Source: Bacteroidales bacterium (GTDB lineage: Bacteria; Bacteroidota; Bacteroidia; Bacteroidales; UBA932). Taken from it: a DNA stretch of 64,000 nucleotides. The notes beneath the pieces were generated by a model that saw only the letters and a program-made list of their open reading frames with translations, made no database searches and was not told the origin of the DNA. Below, piece after piece: positions 51,505-60,205 of this stretch. Every line of letters begins with the position of its first letter. Positions within the stretch are counted from its first letter, which is position 1. Position numbers and translations under genes: made by a program. The stretch lies in assembly GCA_017617035.1 (NCBI GenBank), contig JAFZWV010000030.1, forward strand, positions 1-64,000, written 5' to 3'.

Positions 51505-54500
51505 TGTTTTTCGAATATTAGGACAGCTATGTCGTTCTGGGCGAGGATAACGGAGTTGCCGCTTACCTTGCCTCCAATCCGACGGCTGTCTATGAGTTTA
51601 TATCCGGGAACGGTAATCTTTCCCTTTTGTTTCTTTTCGCCAGTATTGGTCACCACTACGGCGAGGCGGTTTTCCGCGGTGTAGCTGCGAGCGATAAGCT
51701 TAGGATTCGAGCAGCCGAAACCCTCGGTAGCGGTGAATCTGCCTTCGAGCAGGAGCTCGGGGAAGTCGTGCCTGATGGCGTTGATCTTTGCCAGATGGGC
51801 CTGGTAGACCGGGGTTTCGTCGATGAGTCCGCGGCAGCGGAAGACTTCGATATCATTGCGCAGGCCCTTCAGAAGAGTGTTGTTCACCCTGCGGGGCACG
51901 TCGTTGTCGTCGCGCACGCACCTGTCGCTCCATATAACCTCGGGGAAGGTGTAGCGGAACCATTCGGGAAAACTCTCCGGGAGAGCCGTGAACTCAACAA
52001 TATGGACAAAGTCACAGAACTGGGAGGTGCAGTCAGAGAGCCATTCCGTACCAAGTGCAAATTCGGGATTGCGGGCCTTGATGTGGTCGCGTATCTCCTT
52101 AAGCGCATCGGCTTTGTAGCGTCCGGTAAAGATGTCCTGGACAGGATATTCGCGGCTCAGATCCCAGCCCGGGAACTCTTCGGCCACTCCTAGCTGATCG
52201 TAGAACACTGCGTCTGCGCCCAGCGACATGGCCCTGTCGGCCCAGCGGATCAGCTGGTCGCGCCATTCGCGCTTGCTCATGTCTGCTATAACGAAGGTTC
52301 TGGAATCATAATACCCCAGAGTCGTTCCTTCGCCCGTGAACTTATAGTGCTCGGTAAACTCCCTGCCTGTGTTGTCCTTGTTTGCTACGCGAGAGCCGCC
52401 GCCATTGCGATAAAAGTCGCTCTCGACATCAATCAAACGGCCGTTGAAGTATAGTAATAGTCTATTTACCGGCAAATGCTCGCTGGAGGCACCACCTTGA
52501 CGGTATATAGCAATAGCCTTCTTCAAGGCTTCGTCGCCGCCCTGGGAGGCGTCGGGGGAATAGTTCGGGTAACCGTTGTCCATACCTTCATCCCACCAGC
52601 CGAACGCGAGGACTGCGTTGCACCCGACCGACTCGCCGGCGGCGGCGATGCGACCGGGAAGGTCGCCGTAGGTTCTCAGGTACTCGCCGTACTGATGTTT
52701 GAAGATGATGCGCTGCCATCCGGTCATGTCCTGAACCCACTGGGGAACAGGGTCGTGGTGCCACCAGCTATCGGCCCAACGGCGGTAAATGCGCGAGGTC
52801 GCGGTCCAGTCGCCCTCGTAAGGCACGATTACCGAAGCGTCGTTGGACCAGGTATCGCCGCACATGGCGTTCGGATAGCGGTAGAACCCTGCCTCCAAGT
52901 GCTTGAAATCTTCAGTAACATGACCGATAGGAGATTTCTCGACTCCGCCTTCGGCTTCGCTCGAAATGACATTACCCTTGTCATCTCGACCGAGCGCAGC
53001 GAGTGGAGAGATCTCATCCGGATAGGTACGGAGGCCGTGCCAGGTTTGCTGGAGAGATGTGTCGTGGGAACCGAAATACAGGCCGTCGCGCTCGCCCACG
53101 AATGCAAAGCAGTTGGCCGCTGCATTGCGCGGGTATTGCAGGTCGTACTGGCGGAACTTCTGGGCCGGGGTCATATAGAGCGGGCGGACATCGACGTTGG
53201 AAATTTTCCAGACGGGGTTGTCGAAGATCTGGCCGCCGGTGTGGGTGGTAAGAAGCTTGTAGTCCTCTGGAATATGCATGTCGCCGAGGAGGGGGTACTG
53301 GAGTTCGCGGACAATGGTGTGGGGCTCGTCGTTGCGCAGGCTGGCTGAGAAACGGACCATGGCGCCTTCTGTCCATATCTTCAGGTTGAGCTCGAAGGCC
53401 TTCCCGCCCACGCGTGTGTATTCAACATAGGTGGTATCGCCGACGACCCTGACCGAAGCGGGTTTCTCGTTGCGGCCGGAAATCTCGATTTCTTTCTGCT
53501 CGGGAGTGTTGTAATAAAGCCTCCAAAGAGGATAGCCGCCGGCATAGTTGCGTCCGCCTAGAGACAGTTCGGTAAGCATGCCCGCATCATCGACGCTGAC
53601 TCTGGCCTTGGAGAACTCGCCCCTGTTTTCAAGCACGAACGCGCAAAGTTCATCGTAGAGGGCCTTGTCCTGCGGGAGCTGGGATGTGGCCAGCTGGGTA
53701 AGGGCGTCTGACCCGCTGTATAGGGCAATCGAACCCTTTCCGAGCAGTCCGGCTTCTCGGTAGCGGCGCATGTATTCGCGTACACGACCCTGAAGGGCGG
53801 GGACGTCGGCGGCATCGAAGATGAGCCTGCCCTCGCCGTCGGGGCCCTTCACGCCGGACTTCATCTGGTCTGCCACGCAACTGTACTCGAACTCCAACTC
53901 CATGCCGAGGCCGTTCTCCTCCATGGCCTTAAGGGTCTTATCGAAGGGATGGCGCTCGCCGGCCTTGAGGTCCCAGTACCAGTTGGGCTGCATCCAGGCC
54001 TGGTCGATTCCGAGCTGTTTCCAGTATTTGTGGCCCGGGGCCAGGTGGTAGGGAATCCAGTAGAGTTTCTCGCCCTTAGAGTGGCAACGCTCGGCCAGCG
54101 CTGGGGCTATGTCCTCCCAATTCTTGTAGCGGCAGTTGACGTCGATATCATAGGGGAGGTAGATCTCTTCGGAAGTAATGTAGAAGCCGTCGAGTTCCAC
54201 ATACCTGCAGTCCAGGCCGGCAAAACGGCTGCGAACCTCATTCATGTACCAGTCAAGGGCCTTGAGCCTGTCTTCGACCTTTGCAAAGTCGAGACCGTCG
54301 CCCCAGTAGATGGTAGAGGAGTTCTTGTCGGAGAACCGCTCGAACATGATGGCGTCGGGCAGGCCGATTATAACTTTGCGCTTAGCGGGCGGATTGCCGA
54401 TTCTTCCGGCGGTCTTGGCGCAGGCGGCTTCCAGCGCTCCGACTCCGCAGTCTTTACCCAGCCAGAGGTCCAGCTGATGCTCCCATTCTGCTTTTGTGGC

Positions 54501-54770
54501 CGAAAGGCCGGCGGGGGAGATGACGAAGTTCCTGCCTGTCTGGCAGTCCTGCCCTTCGAGGAAGATGAAAGCCTCGAACAGCCAGTGTTCGCTGCCGTCG
54601 GGGGCCGCCCAGCTGACGTGGGGCCCGAAACGCTCTGCATCCCAAGCGTAGGGTTCGCGGTGGGAGTAACCTACGAGGTCGGCGTCGCGCAGAGGTTTGG
54701 CTGTGTTGGAAGGCGTGTTACAGCCCAGACACAACAGGGTTAAAAGAATTAAAGCCGGTATTCTTATCAT
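51501..54770 (-). CDS. DUF4855-DUF6259 fusion lipoprotein, putative glycoside hydrolase
   Basis: The 1089-residue lipoprotein (lipobox LTLLCLGC) joins two uncharacterised carbohydrate-related domains. Residues about 30-385 match DUF4855: HWLFEAFIFLEG, IYWGDGLDFAKVEDRLKALDWY, DGFYITSEEIYLP, YWIPYHLAPG and GLGMELEFEYS. Residues about 390-1085 match DUF6259: GWQRIIFKHQYGEY, AFGWWDEGMDNGYPNY, YFNGRLIDVESDFYRNGG and DAVFYDQLG, the look of a GH101- or GH36-like barrel with an N-terminal beta-sandwich. Acidic residues in TSEE and FYDQ are possible catalytic residues. A palindromic repeat (52931-53015) adds about 28 in-frame residues near 586-613. It lies between its DUF4855 paralogue and GH20, overlapping each by 4 bases. 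Confidence 0.83.
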   Translation of the reverse strand: MIRIPALILLTLLCLGCNTPSNTAKPLRDADLVGYSHREPYAWDAERFGPHVSWAAPDGSEHWLFEAFIFLEGQDCQTGRNFVISPAGLSATKAEWEHQLDLWLGKDCGVGALEAACAKTAGRIGNPPAKRKVIIGLPDAIMFERFSDKNSSTIYWGDGLDFAKVEDRLKALDWYMNEVRSRFAGLDCRYVELDGFYITSEEIYLPYDIDVNCRYKNWEDIAPALAERCHSKGEKLYWIPYHLAPGHKYWKQLGIDQAWMQPNWYWDLKAGERHPFDKTLKAMEENGLGMELEFEYSCVADQMKSGVKGPDGEGRLIFDAADVPALQGRVREYMRRYREAGLLGKGSIALYSGSDALTQLATSQLPQDKALYDELCAFVLENRGEFSKARVSVDDAGMLTELSLGGRNYAGGYPLWRLYYNTPEQKEIEISGRNEKPASVRVVGDTTYVEYTRVGGKAFELNLKIWTEGAMVRFSASLRNDEPHTIVRELQYPLLGDMHIPEDYKLLTTHTGGQIFDNPVWKISNVDVRPLYMTPAQKFRQYDLQYPRNAAANCFAFVGERDGLYFGSHDTSLQQTWHGLRTYPDEISPLAALGRDDKGNVISSEAEGGVEKSPIGHVTEDFKHLEAGFYRYPNAMCGDTWSNDASVIVPYEGDWTATSRIYRRWADSWWHHDPVPQWVQDMTGWQRIIFKHQYGEYLRTYGDLPGRIAAAGESVGCNAVLAFGWWDEGMDNGYPNYSPDASQGGDEALKKAIAIYRQGGASSEHLPVNRLLLYFNGRLIDVESDFYRNGGGSRVANKDNTGREFTEHYKFTGEGTTLGYYDSRTFVIADMSKREWRDQLIRWADRAMSLGADAVFYDQLGVAEEFPGWDLSREYPVQDIFTGRYKADALKEIRDHIKARNPEFALGTEWLSDCTSQFCDFVHIVEFTALPESFPEWFRYTFPEVIWSDRCVRDDNDVPRRVNNTLLKGLRNDIEVFRCRGLIDETPVYQAHLAKINAIRHDFPELLLEGRFTATEGFGCSNPKLIARSYTAENRLAVVVTNTGEKKQKGKITVPGYKLIDSRRIGGKVSGNSVILAQNDIAVLIFEKQ
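52931..53015. repeat. Palindromic repeat (family D) inside the fusion gene
   Basis: Arms 52931-52970 and 52980-53015 are imperfect inverse copies (each reads GAGATNTCTC...TCGANATGAC inward). It keeps the reading frame and encodes the segment around GNVISSEAEGGVEKSP, unlike the surrounding domain. A single arm is at 33730-33765, and a related form is in the neighbouring gene at 56078-56122. Confidence 0.75.
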
Positions 54771-56281
54771 TTTCTCAAAGGGTTTTCACTTATGAAACGG
54801 CAAAGCTCGAGATACATGGCAGCATCTGCCTCCTCGTCGGAGTTTGCCAGCTGCCACATCGCATTCGAGCCCGAATATAGCGCTAATTTTTCTTTTCCGT
54901 AGAGCCCTGCATCCTTGAATGAAGTCATATAGTTGCGGAAGCGGGCGCGCAAGGACGGAACATCAGCCAGAGTAAAGAAATAGTTTCCCTTGGCGTCCGG
55001 ACCCATAATGCCGGGCGTTTTCATCACTCCCTCGACCAACGAGTATTCAAACTCCAGTTCCATGCCCATACCAAGCTGCTTGATTCTCTGCATGGTAGTA
55101 GCCAGAGGTTTGCTTTCTGAGGTGTCCCAGTAGTAGTTGGGCTGCAGCCAGGCATAGGTAATACCGAGAGTACTCCAGATGTCGGTTCCGTCGGCTCCCA
55201 GATAGGGTATCCAGTATAGGCCCTCGTTGCAGGAATCCAGATAGTCGCCGATTATGGGCAGGATCTGGTCCCAGCGTTTCTGCTCGTAATTCCAGCCTCC
55301 GGGCCGTGCTACGAGTTCCTCGGAAATAATGTAGAAGCCTGCCAGTTCGAGATAGCTGAAAGCGCGCTCGGCAAAAGCGGCTCTCACATGATCGATATAC
55401 CACTTAAGGGCCTTTATCTGGTCGTCGGACTTGGAGAAATCCAGCGTTTTTCCCTCCAGGGCGCCCCAGTAGGTCGTCGACGAGGTCTTGTCGGAGAAGT
55501 TGGCGAACATGACAGGGTCCGGGATCATCATAACCGCGTAGCGCTTCGAGGGGGCCGTGCCTATAGTTCGAGCGGCCTCGGCGATAGCATCGTCCAGGGC
55601 GATGAAAGCCCCGTCGGGACCGCACCAGTACTCAACCAGGTTTTCCCAGGAAGTCTTGTCGGCCGACTGGGCGCCATTGCTGTTGATGCAGAATGTCTTT
55701 CCGTCGGGATCAATGCCCGTTATGGAGAGAAAGGCTTCGAAGAGCCAGTGAGGTCCATCGAAGTCTTCATAACTCACATGCGGGCCGAATCGATCCTTGT
55801 CCCAGTTGGCGGGGACGGTGAACCAGGAATTGCTGTTAGGCCGCCCTCCGCCGGTGCAGAGTGTAATGTCGGCAAAGCTCGGAGCCCCGTTGCGGCCCCT
55901 CTCATAAGGATAAAGATCGCCCGCTTCGGCTCCGGTCGAGAACTGCACTTTAGCGACTGAAGAAAGAATGTCACCCTTGCGCCCTACACCATAGGCAATG
56001 TAATTGGTGCCGGGATCCAGGTCGGTAAGAACTACACGTCCGTCGCTGGCCTTTACTCCGTAGAGGGTTATGTCAAGAGCGCTCGGAGCAGATTCCTTCG
56101 CTTCGCTCGGAATGACAAAGACATCGTCGCAGAAGATGCTCTCGACGAGGATGGTTGCTACCGTATGGCCCTGTTCACCGACCGTAAGCCTTACGGCCGG
56201 CGTAGGCTCGTAGCCTCCGTTCTTCTCACCGCATGATGCGGCAAGAAGAACGAGGAGGGTAACGGGCAACCATTTTCTCAT
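54767..56281 (-). CDS. DUF4855 lipoprotein
   Basis: The 504-residue lipoprotein (lipobox LLAASC) has an N-terminal fibronectin-like segment (about 25-120, DLDPGTNYIAYGVG) and a DUF4855 domain (about 125-500) with HWLFEAFLSITG, TYWGALEGKTLDFSKSDDQ, LAGFYIISEELV, YWIPYLGADG, WLQPNYYWD and MGMELEFEYS. It is clearly a paralogue of the first half of the next gene. DUF4855 has no settled function; a role in glycan cleavage or binding is inferred from the locus. Residues 54-68 (VFVIPSEAKESAPSA) derive from a dispersed repeat. It overlaps the fusion gene by 4 bases. Confidence 0.83.
   Translation of the reverse strand: MRKWLPVTLLVLLAASCGEKNGGYEPTPAVRLTVGEQGHTVATILVESIFCDDVFVIPSEAKESAPSALDITLYGVKASDGRVVLTDLDPGTNYIAYGVGRKGDILSSVAKVQFSTGAEAGDLYPYERGRNGAPSFADITLCTGGGRPNSNSWFTVPANWDKDRFGPHVSYEDFDGPHWLFEAFLSITGIDPDGKTFCINSNGAQSADKTSWENLVEYWCGPDGAFIALDDAIAEAARTIGTAPSKRYAVMMIPDPVMFANFSDKTSSTTYWGALEGKTLDFSKSDDQIKALKWYIDHVRAAFAERAFSYLELAGFYIISEELVARPGGWNYEQKRWDQILPIIGDYLDSCNEGLYWIPYLGADGTDIWSTLGITYAWLQPNYYWDTSESKPLATTMQRIKQLGMGMELEFEYSLVEGVMKTPGIMGPDAKGNYFFTLADVPSLRARFRNYMTSFKDAGLYGKEKLALYSGSNAMWQLANSDEEADAAMYLELCRFISENPLRK
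56078..56122. repeat. Dispersed repeat arm inside the DUF4855 gene
   Basis: Minus-strand GTCATTCCGAGCGAAGCGAA followed by GGAATCT is a common form of a palindromic repeat seen in many genomes, here in frame as VIPSEAKES. It is related to the arms at 52931-53015. Confidence 0.6.
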
Positions 56282-56284
56282 GGC

Positions 56285-58156
56285 TTATTCCATTTTGAAT
56301 ACGCTCACGCCCAGGCCTTGTGCTCCAGCGGCTATCCAGACCTTGTCCGGCATCACGAATACTGCGCAGTCGCCCTGGAGCGACATCGGTACCTGGATGG
56401 CCATATCTTCGGCATTCTCGCTATGGATAGGCGCCTCGAAGAAGATATCCTTTTCGTCGCCGGCAAGCGAAGCCTTGAAGCCTCCCTTGTCCTTGACTAT
56501 ATAGAGCGTGGCGCGAAGGAGGGTTTCACCTTCGATTGCCGTGTAGGCGATGTACTTTTCGTCCTTGAAGGTAAACGGACGGTAGCCGTAGGTAAGGGCG
56601 CCATCCTCATACTTCTCGAAGGCCATGTCGTGGGTGTCCTGACCGTCGCCCTGTTTGTATGTGGTGCCGGTCGGGGTAAGGAAGGCCGAAGTGTCGGAGC
56701 TGGCAAAGAGCATCTGGTCGTAGTCGGGGTGTTTGTAGACGCCTCCGAAGCCCGTGAACGGGACATTGACCAGGGTCCTGTCTGTCTTGACGAACGCTCC
56801 GTTCTTCACCTCATATCTGGTGGAGAAGGTTCCCTGGAAGGCATGGACATAGACCATTCCGTCTGCCCAGGTACCGTGGAGTTCATAACGGTCTCCACCG
56901 CGGCGCCATGTACACTGGAGTGTAGTGCGGGTAGGTGCCTTGTCGGTTCCGTTGGGCCAGGTGTAGAAGGCGAAGCTGCCTCCTTCGTTGGCGCCCGAAG
57001 CGGTAAGCATCGGGGTACCGTCGCCCTTGTCGATTATTCTCACACAGGCGGTGGTGATGGTGTTGGCTACGAATCCCTCGCAGTTGACCTGCATCGTGTT
57101 GGTCGGGTCGGTAATGCTGATAGCGGTAATCTTAGCGGTGCTGCCGCCTATAGCGTAGGGGATGTAGACCCAGTTGGCATCAACGGTGAGTGTGCGGTCG
57201 ACACCGGAAGGAAGACCATAGTCGGCGGTCCAGAGCTTATCCAGGGAGTATTTGCCCCAGACGCGGCTTATGCTGACTCCATCGAACGGGGACCTGACCA
57301 CCAGATAATAGACCTTGTCGGAGATTGCGACTCCGGCCTGAGAGGTGGCGCTGATCTTAATCGGAATAAGGAGGGTAGTGAAATTCATCATCTTGCCTCC
57401 GGAGAAGAGCGCCGAGTTGTCGAGAGTTACGGTGCAGAAACAGTCTGTCTGCCCGGCTTTAACGGACACACCCTCGGTGGGCAGTTTTACAAACGCGTTC
57501 GGGGCGGCGATATGAGTCGTTCCCTTTTCCGCATTGAAAGCGGCGATAAGGTTGTTGTCGACTGCAAGAGTAACGTCGAGGTCGACTGGAAGAATGTTGT
57601 CAACGGATATCTTCAGAGATACTTCGCTGTCTTCATTCTCATCCTCTTTTGCAACCAGAGAAGATCCCGATGATGCAAGTCCTACCTGCGAATTGAGCAG
57701 ATTGACAAGCACCAGATTGCGTTTGGGGTTCACGGAAAGCGAACTCTCGGTAATGACTACCGGAATCACCGAATTCGAACCGTCGAGGGCGGGGTAGACA
57801 CTGCTGGGATTCCACTCCAGTTTGATGCTGCCGGTAAGGTCTTCGGCCTTGATGCTTACTTCATTCGCCGAGAACTCATACAGGTTTGAGCTAAGTGAAG
57901 TGAATGCCGTTCCGTTTTCAGCGTTGTACTCGGCAAGGGCCTCGGCCGATACGCCAATAGTGGCGGTAGCGGGCTTGACGCCCTTGCCGGCTTTCTGGAC
58001 CGTCACTGTAGCCGAACCGGAATAGACCGATACTGGAACCACCGCTTCATCGTAGACCAGCGATAGGGTATCCGGTACCATAAAGTTGTTTCGCGAGTCC
58101 TCAATACAGGACGCGGCGAAAGCTATCGTAGCTAAAAGTAGTATAGTCTTTTTCAT
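56285..58156 (-). CDS. DUF1735-type surface lipoprotein of the PUL
   Basis: The 623-residue lipoprotein (lipobox FAASC) carries two DUF1735/BT_3987-like N-terminal domains (about 25-150 and 165-300: VGVSAEALAEYNAENGTAFTSL in parts, and NNLIAAFNAEKGTTHIAAP), followed by a beta-rich domain (about 305-620) with YELHGTWADG and DKVWIAAGAQGLGV that looks like a propeller or DUF5018-like fold. It takes the SusE/SusF position after SusD and probably binds the target glycan at the cell surface. It lies 4 bases after susD and 3 bases before the DUF4855 gene. Confidence 0.82.
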   Translation of the reverse strand: MKKTILLLATIAFAASCIEDSRNNFMVPDTLSLVYDEAVVPVSVYSGSATVTVQKAGKGVKPATATIGVSAEALAEYNAENGTAFTSLSSNLYEFSANEVSIKAEDLTGSIKLEWNPSSVYPALDGSNSVIPVVITESSLSVNPKRNLVLVNLLNSQVGLASSGSSLVAKEDENEDSEVSLKISVDNILPVDLDVTLAVDNNLIAAFNAEKGTTHIAAPNAFVKLPTEGVSVKAGQTDCFCTVTLDNSALFSGGKMMNFTTLLIPIKISATSQAGVAISDKVYYLVVRSPFDGVSISRVWGKYSLDKLWTADYGLPSGVDRTLTVDANWVYIPYAIGGSTAKITAISITDPTNTMQVNCEGFVANTITTACVRIIDKGDGTPMLTASGANEGGSFAFYTWPNGTDKAPTRTTLQCTWRRGGDRYELHGTWADGMVYVHAFQGTFSTRYEVKNGAFVKTDRTLVNVPFTGFGGVYKHPDYDQMLFASSDTSAFLTPTGTTYKQGDGQDTHDMAFEKYEDGALTYGYRPFTFKDEKYIAYTAIEGETLLRATLYIVKDKGGFKASLAGDEKDIFFEAPIHSENAEDMAIQVPMSLQGDCAVFVMPDKVWIAAGAQGLGVSVFKME

Positions 58157-58160
58157 AGGC

Positions 58161-60200
58161 CTATTCCCATCCGGGGTTTTGAGTGAAGTTTACCATCTCC
58201 GAGAGCTGGGTCTGGATGATGGGGAAGAAGTAGTCGCGATAGTGGAAGTCGGCAGCGTCCATAGGCATGATGTCGCTCCTTCTCGTATAAAGGTCTTCGT
58301 AGTTCTCAGCCTTCATGTTGAGAGTCCATGGTGAGCATGGATACTCGGCTTCTGCGCGCATCCAGCGACACATGTCGTAGTGGCGCATGGCCTCCATTCC
58401 GAATTCGCACCAGCGTTCCTGCTGGATGAGCCAGCGCAGCCACTCCTTGTTGGTCTTGGTTATACCGGCAATCGTGGTGCTTCCGTTGGCATTGTCGAAG
58501 GCTATCTCGGGGTAAGCCAGGCGTATGCCCTTGAGGCCGCTTCTCGCGCGTACTTTATCGAGGTACAGGATGGCCTCGTCGGCGTCGCGGACGGGTTTTT
58601 CGTTGCAGGCCTCGGCGTAGTTGAGATAGATTTCGGCGAGACGGAAGGCCGGGTAGACGTATCTCTGGGCACCGGTGAAGTCGGCACCCGTCACGAAGGC
58701 TGTATTGGCCTTGTACCAGCGGCGGCAGCAGTAGCCCACCCAGTTAAGGGCTGCCGATTCGTACTTGGTAACGGGGACTGTGACCATGGGATCGGTAGTG
58801 CTCTTGAAGCTGACCCAGCGCTTTTTAATCTTGTCGCTCGGCCAGTAGAAGCCGTCGGGAACGAGGCTGGAATAGTAGCGGGCATCACGGCCGACGGTAG
58901 TATTGTGGGCCTTGAATGCGGGCGCCCAGTCGGCATCGACTGGCTGGACATAGTTGTCTACCCATCCGGTCGTGCTGTAGCCCGATGCAGGGTCTACAAT
59001 GGGCCTGGACAGGTCGTTGAACCTTCCGCTCTTCTCATAGCCGAGCACAGGATAACGGCCGCTTTCTGCCATCGGATAGGCGTCTACCATCTTAAGCGAA
59101 GGCGTGTAGGCCTGGAGCATCTCGTAGGAGGTGGTGATGGTCGGCGAAGGGAAGTTAGGCACGGTCGCATACATGAACGAACCGGTAGCACCAATCCAGG
59201 TGGCAAAGCCGCCGTCGGTGTGACCGATTCCGAGGTGCCACCATCCCCAGATGGTCTCGCTGTTCCATCTTTCAAAGAACACGTTCTGATAGGAGTGGGC
59301 GGCCTTCTTGAAGTCGTTGTCACCGTCGCCGTTGTTTACCAGGCTGTAAGTTCCAAGGTCGATGACTGCCTTTGCGGCCTCAGCTGCCTTGGTCCATTTC
59401 TCGGCATCGTAGTCAGAGAAAATCTTTTTGCCGTCGAGGTTCTTCTTGGAGGCGTAGATGCTCTGGAGGGTTCCGCCGTCCTGCCCATTGTAGAGCGGGG
59501 AAGCGGCATATAGCAGCACCCTCGACTTAAGGGCCATGGCGGCCTGTTTGGTGGCGCGACCGGTCCAGGAGTCGTTGGCTCCAATCTCGGTAAGGGTCGT
59601 AGGAAGGTCCTTGATCGCCTCGTCGAGTTCGCTCACGATGAAGTTGATGTTCTCGTCGACGGTGTTGCGGTCGAGTTTTGCGCCCTCTGCGGTCTCGGGA
59701 GCAAGCTGGTCGCCCCATATAATAACGGGGCCATACTGCCTGAAGAGGCAGAAGTAGTAGAATGCCCTGAGGAAGCGGGCTTCGGCCCTCATCGCGTCCT
59801 TCACTCTCTTGGTGTCTTCCTTGTCGAGGTCGACATATTCCATGAAGATGGAGCACTGGCGGATGGCGATATACATGTCTTTCCAGACGTTGTATTTGAC
59901 TACGTCGCCGCTGGCTGCGGTGCTGTAGTCGCCGCTGCGCAGTTTGTTGAAGGGACCATAGCCGAGGAAACCGAAGAGGCCCTCGTCTGAACGCGGAATT
60001 ACATAGCCGGTGCCGTTGTGGGTATCTTCGTCGTGGGGCAGATATGAGTAGAGGTGAACCAGATAGCTCTCGGTAGTGTTCTTCTTCGAGAAGATCTCCT
60101 CGAGGTTGGCCTGGTCCTGAAAGTCTATGTCAAAGTAACTGTCGCAGGCGTTCAGCGAAAGGAGCGCTAAGGCGAGTACAAAGTATTTAATCTTTTTCAT
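58161..60200 (-). CDS. SusD/RagB family glycan-binding lipoprotein
   Basis: The 679-residue lipoprotein (lipobox LLSLNAC) is the surface lid that hands glycan to the SusC transporter. The RagB/SusD signature regions are present: AEARFLRAFYYFCLFRQYGPVIIW, the TPR-like helices with AMALKSRVLLYAASPLYN, and the C-terminal FRLAEIYLNYAEACNE with LIQQERWCEFGMEAMRHYDMCRW (in parts). It is longer than SusD (about 550), with extra sequence around 330-470. It follows SusC by 5 bases. Confidence 0.95.
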   Translation of the reverse strand: MKKIKYFVLALALLSLNACDSYFDIDFQDQANLEEIFSKKNTTESYLVHLYSYLPHDEDTHNGTGYVIPRSDEGLFGFLGYGPFNKLRSGDYSTAASGDVVKYNVWKDMYIAIRQCSIFMEYVDLDKEDTKRVKDAMRAEARFLRAFYYFCLFRQYGPVIIWGDQLAPETAEGAKLDRNTVDENINFIVSELDEAIKDLPTTLTEIGANDSWTGRATKQAAMALKSRVLLYAASPLYNGQDGGTLQSIYASKKNLDGKKIFSDYDAEKWTKAAEAAKAVIDLGTYSLVNNGDGDNDFKKAAHSYQNVFFERWNSETIWGWWHLGIGHTDGGFATWIGATGSFMYATVPNFPSPTITTSYEMLQAYTPSLKMVDAYPMAESGRYPVLGYEKSGRFNDLSRPIVDPASGYSTTGWVDNYVQPVDADWAPAFKAHNTTVGRDARYYSSLVPDGFYWPSDKIKKRWVSFKSTTDPMVTVPVTKYESAALNWVGYCCRRWYKANTAFVTGADFTGAQRYVYPAFRLAEIYLNYAEACNEKPVRDADEAILYLDKVRARSGLKGIRLAYPEIAFDNANGSTTIAGITKTNKEWLRWLIQQERWCEFGMEAMRHYDMCRWMRAEAEYPCSPWTLNMKAENYEDLYTRRSDIMPMDAADFHYRDYFFPIIQTQLSEMVNFTQNPGWE

Positions 60201-60205
60201 AGCTC

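Noticed and set aside
56318..57673. 451-codon plus-strand frame opposite the DUF1735 lipoprotein gene
   Set aside because: No recognisable domain; it is antisense to a lipoprotein gene in a tight operon.
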